Shown piece by piece: positions 15,743 through 20,052 of a DNA stretch of 20,052 nucleotides. The DNA comes from Desulfocurvus sp. (GTDB lineage: Bacteria > Desulfobacterota > Desulfovibrionia > Desulfovibrionales > Desulfovibrionaceae): NCBI RefSeq assembly GCF_023230885.1, contig NZ_JALNWM010000036.1, positions 1 through 20,052 on the forward strand. The letters run 5' to 3'. Each line of letters begins with the position of its first letter. Positions within the stretch are counted from its first letter, which is position 1. Below the pieces are notes generated by a model that ran no database searches, was not told where the DNA came from, and worked only from the letters and a program-made list of their open reading frames with translations. The translations under genes were made by a program, and so were the position numbers.

Positions 15743-16428
15743 GCCCGGACCTCCCGGGCCCCGGCGTCCGCCCGCGCGGGGCCCACGGCCCCGGCGGGGA
15801 CGAAGTCCCGCGCCGGGCCGAAATAGGCGCAACCGCCGTTTTCCAGGGCCAGCACGAGGTCCGCCCGGGGCAGGTCGCCCGCCACATCGTGGCTGACCCA
15901 GACCACCGAGGCCGCGCGCCCGCGCGCGGCGGCGATCTCGGCGCGCAGGATGTCCAGGCTGCGCTGGTCCAGCCCGGTGCCCGGCTCGTCGAGAAAAAGC
16001 AGGCTCGGCCCGGGCAGGAACGCCCGCGCCAGGGACAAACGCTGGGCCATGCCGCGCGAGAAGTTGCCCGCCGGCTCGTGGGCCGCGCGCTCCAGGCCCA
16101 CCCGGGCCAGGGCCGCCTCCAGGGCCGCGTCGCCCCCGCCAAGGCCGTAGAGCCGCGCCCAGAAGCGCAGGTTCTCCAGGGCCGTCAGGCGCGGGTACAG
16201 GAAGGTCTGGTGGCCCACATAGCCCACGGCCCCGGCGGGGCAGCCCAGGTCCACGGAGCCCGCCGTGGGCCGCGAGAGCCCGGCCATGATCCGCAGCAGC
16301 GTGGACTTGCCCGCCCCGTTGGCCCCGACCACCAGCAGCACCCGCCCGGCCTCCAGCTCCAGGGAGATCCTGCGGAAGACGAGCCGGGGCCCGTGGAACT
16401 TGGCCACCTCGGACAGGCGCAGCAGCAC
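15739..16428 (-). CDS. ccmA: Cytochrome c biogenesis ATP-binding protein CcmA
   Basis: This 229-residue ABC ATPase has Walker A GANGAGKS (35-42), a divergent signature NFSRGMAQRLSLARA (122-136), Walker B LLFLDEP (143-149) and the H-loop His180 (WVSHD). The FSxGMxQRL signature is normal for CcmA. The start is GTG (16428), with AGGAG eight bases upstream at the very end of ccmF. The C-terminus overlaps ccmB. The final 30 residues are Ala/Gly/Pro-rich and not conserved in function as far as I can tell. It energises the CcmAB module on the cytoplasmic side. Confidence 0.95.
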   Translation of the reverse strand: MLLRLSEVAKFHGPRLVFRRISLELEAGRVLLVVGANGAGKSTLLRIMAGLSRPTAGSVDLGCPAGAVGYVGHQTFLYPRLTALENLRFWARLYGLGGGDAALEAALARVGLERAAHEPAGNFSRGMAQRLSLARAFLPGPSLLFLDEPGTGLDQRSLDILRAEIAAARGRAASVVWVSHDVAGDLPRADLVLALENGGCAYFGPARDFVPAGAVGPARADAGAREVRA

Positions 16429-16432
16429 GGGC

Positions 16433-18322
<1,890 letters not shown>

Positions 18323-18383
18323 GGAGTTCCTCGTTTCAGGGTGGTCCGGCCCGCAGGACCGGGGACGAAGGCGCGTTGCGCCG

Positions 18384-18824
18384 TCAGGACTGATCGGCCT
18401 TCCCGGCCTTCTCCTCGTCGCGCATCTTCTGGTACTTTGAGGGGCACTTGGTCATGAGCGTCCGCGCGGTGAAGGCGTGGGCGCCGGGGGCGACCCCGCC
18501 CTCCACGATGACCTCCACCCCGGGCTTGAAGGTGTCGGGCACCGCGCCGGAGTAGGACACGACGATGGCCCGCGAGGTGTCGTCCTTGTCCAGCAGCCGG
18601 AAGGTGGCGCCCATGGTGCCGGGCCCGCCGGAGAGGTCCTTGTCGTCCACCACGCCGAAGAGCCGGGCGTTCTTCAGCTCGCCCTCGGGCAGGGCCAGGG
18701 CCTCGGCGACGTTGACGAAATACACGCTGTTCTCGGACACGCCCGAGAAGATCAGCCAGCCCAGCCCGCCCAGCAGCAGGGCCAGGGCGGCGGCGTAGAT
18801 GCTCGTGTTGCTTTTCTTGGCCAT
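18384..18824 (-). CDS. ccmE: Haem chaperone CcmE, Cys-x3-Tyr variant
   Basis: CcmE carries haem in the periplasm from CcmC to CcmF. The 146-residue protein has an N-terminal membrane anchor (9-26) and an OB-fold domain (FRLLDKDDTSRAIVVSYSGAVPDTFKPG). In most bacteria the haem-binding motif is His-x3-Tyr (HDENY). Here the same position reads CPSKY, with Cys127 and Tyr131. Desulfovibrio CcmE proteins with Cys in this place are known and functional. The start at 18824 is three bases after the CNNM gene stop. A charged tail (EEKAGKADQS) ends the protein. It is the first ccm gene in the run. Confidence 0.95.
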   Translation of the reverse strand: MAKKSNTSIYAAALALLLGGLGWLIFSGVSENSVYFVNVAEALALPEGELKNARLFGVVDDKDLSGGPGTMGATFRLLDKDDTSRAIVVSYSGAVPDTFKPGVEVIVEGGVAPGAHAFTARTLMTKCPSKYQKMRDEEKAGKADQS

Positions 18825-18827
18825 GCG

Positions 18828-19883
18828 CTATTCTTCCTCGCGGCCCTCGGGGCCGTCGGCAAGGTGTTCTCCCCGCCGCTGCCGGGCCAGGGCGCGGGTG
18901 TCGACCACTTCGTCGGTCTCGTCCACGATCTCCTTGCCCAGTATCTCCTCGAGCACGTCTTCGAGCGACACCACGCCGCCCACCCCGCCGTACTCGTCCA
19001 GGACAATGAACAAATGCATCCGCGAATCCAGGAACTTCACCAGCAGCCTGTCCAGGGTCAGGCTCTCCTGGACGAAACGCGCGGGCTTCATCAGGTCGGC
19101 CATGCGCAGCCCGTCGCGGTCGTCGGCCTGGGCCTGGAGTATCTCGCGGCGGTAGACCACGCCGACGATATTCTCCGGGTCGCCGTCGGCGAACACCGGC
19201 ACCCGGCTGTACGGCCAGGAGTTGCCCCCGGCCCGCGCCTGGGCCACCGTGGTCTGCGCGGGCACCGAGAAGACCACCGTGCGCGGGGTCATGATCTCAT
19301 GCACGACCTTGCGGTCCAGGCTCAGGATGTTCTTGATGGAGCGCTCCTCATAGGCCTTGAGCACTCCCGAGCGCCGCGTGAGGCTGACCAGCGCGGCGAT
19401 GTCCTCTTCCGTGTGCCGGGGCCCGGCGGCCTTGCGCTGCAGCATCCGGGACAAAAACCCCAACAGGAAGATCACCGGACCGAACACCCACACCAGTATC
19501 TGCAACGGCTTGGCCAGCACGGCGGCCAGGGGCCCGGCGTAGAGGATGCCCATGGTCTTGGGCAATATCTCCGAGAACACCAACACGACCACGGTGAAGG
19601 CCGTGGCGAACAGCGCCATGTGCTCCGGCCCGAACACCCGCGCCGCAGCCGCCCCGGCCACCGCCGCGCCCACCGTGTGGGCCACGGTGTTCAGGGTCAG
19701 CACGGCGGCGATGGGCCTGTCCACGTCCGAGCGCAGGACGTAGAGGATATTGCCCGCGGGGCGTCCGGCCTTGCGCAGTTGCTCGATGCGGCTCCAGGGC
19801 ACCGACAGCAGCACAGCCTCGGCCACCGAGCAGAAAAAGGAGACACCGACGGCCAGCCCCACGGCAAGGATCAGATCGAGCAT
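18828..19883 (-). CDS. CNNM/DUF21-CBS domain membrane protein (HlyC/CorC family relative)
   Basis: The 351-residue protein has an N-terminal CNNM (DUF21) membrane domain, residues about 1-145, with four hydrophobic segments and the conserved FSEILPKT (103-110). The region RSGVLKAYEERSIKNILSLDRKVVHEIMTPR leads into a CBS pair (about 193-316), ending LDEYGGVGGVVSLEDVLEEILGKEIVDETDE. The CorC_HlyC domain usually following is absent; only a short charged tail remains. Relatives take part in Mg2+/Co2+ homeostasis, but the substrate here is unknown. The ATG at 19883 is chosen because AGGA lies eight bases upstream and the protein then starts with the family's first membrane helix. The frame is open further upstream to the window edge. 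Confidence 0.92.
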   Translation of the reverse strand: MLDLILAVGLAVGVSFFCSVAEAVLLSVPWSRIEQLRKAGRPAGNILYVLRSDVDRPIAAVLTLNTVAHTVGAAVAGAAAARVFGPEHMALFATAFTVVVLVFSEILPKTMGILYAGPLAAVLAKPLQILVWVFGPVIFLLGFLSRMLQRKAAGPRHTEEDIAALVSLTRRSGVLKAYEERSIKNILSLDRKVVHEIMTPRTVVFSVPAQTTVAQARAGGNSWPYSRVPVFADGDPENIVGVVYRREILQAQADDRDGLRMADLMKPARFVQESLTLDRLLVKFLDSRMHLFIVLDEYGGVGGVVSLEDVLEEILGKEIVDETDEVVDTRALARQRRGEHLADGPEGREEE

Positions 19884-19987
19884 CGCACGTCCTGCACCGG
19901 GCGGCGGGATCCGAACGCCAAGCCGCCACCCGACGCCTCGGGGCGCCAGTCGGCAGGGGCGGGGTCGTCGCTCACGGGTTCGTCCAT
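19871..19987 (-). CDS. Possible 38-residue small ORF overlapping the CNNM gene start
   Basis: From ATG (19987) the frame reads MDEPVSDDPAPADWRPEASG and continues to VQDVRCSI, ending in TGA inside the CNNM gene (13-base overlap). About 32 of 37 codons end in G or C, like real genes here. There is no Shine-Dalgarno site. The frame stays open to the right edge of the window, so it could be the 3' end of an upstream gene or a chance ORF. Confidence 0.25.
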   Translation of the reverse strand: MDEPVSDDPAPADWRPEASGGGLAFGSRRPVQDVRCSI

Positions 19988-20052
19988 CACCATATCTACA
20001 GGCGGATGTACCAAAGCGCCCACCCCCGCGCAAGAGACAATATTTGCACAAA

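Overview
The window is very GC-rich, and almost every codon in its genes ends in G or C. Gene content and one diagnostic residue point to a deltaproteobacterium of the Desulfovibrio type. The strongest single clue is a CcmE haem chaperone with a Cys-x3-Tyr motif in place of the usual haem-binding histidine, a variant documented in Desulfovibrio. I assign no species.

Almost everything is on the minus strand, so the layout runs right to left. At the right edge is a CNNM/CBS-domain membrane protein (18828-19883). It is followed 3 bases later by a cytochrome c maturation run: ccmE, ccmF, ccmA, ccmB, ccmC, a ccmD-like gene and a membrane-anchored TPR protein (13497-18824). A 17-bp GC-only stem closes this block. 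Next is a complete branched-chain amino-acid ABC transporter, livK-livH-livM-livG-livF (8526-13237), with two stem-loops between livK and livH. guaB and guaA (5376-8474) follow without an obvious promoter of their own. Then come tatB and tatC (3891-5300), and a tightly overlapping set hisB - lipoprotein - hisA - copper-chaperone-like gene (1615-3777), which has its own sigma-70-like promoter.

At the left end the organisation changes. A plus-strand orphan gene (1142-1546) converges on the copper-chaperone gene. Facing away from it, and running off the left edge, is a gene fusing an XRE-type DNA-binding domain to a histidine-kinase-like region (1-881). A 20-bp palindrome lies between these two divergent genes.

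Most of the window is housekeeping: haem attachment to cytochromes, amino-acid uptake, GMP synthesis, folded-protein export and histidine synthesis. Ccm and Tat both serve export and maturation of periplasmic redox proteins, which fits an anaerobic respirer rich in c-type cytochromes. The least conventional parts are the HTH/kinase fusion with a changed N-box, the His-less CcmE with no ccmG or ccmH beside it, a TatC with an extra ~110-residue acidic N-terminus, and an uncharacterised lipoprotein translationally coupled inside the his genes. I see no CRISPR array, insertion sequence, phage gene, tRNA or rRNA. No stretch longer than about 260 bases lacks a gene.
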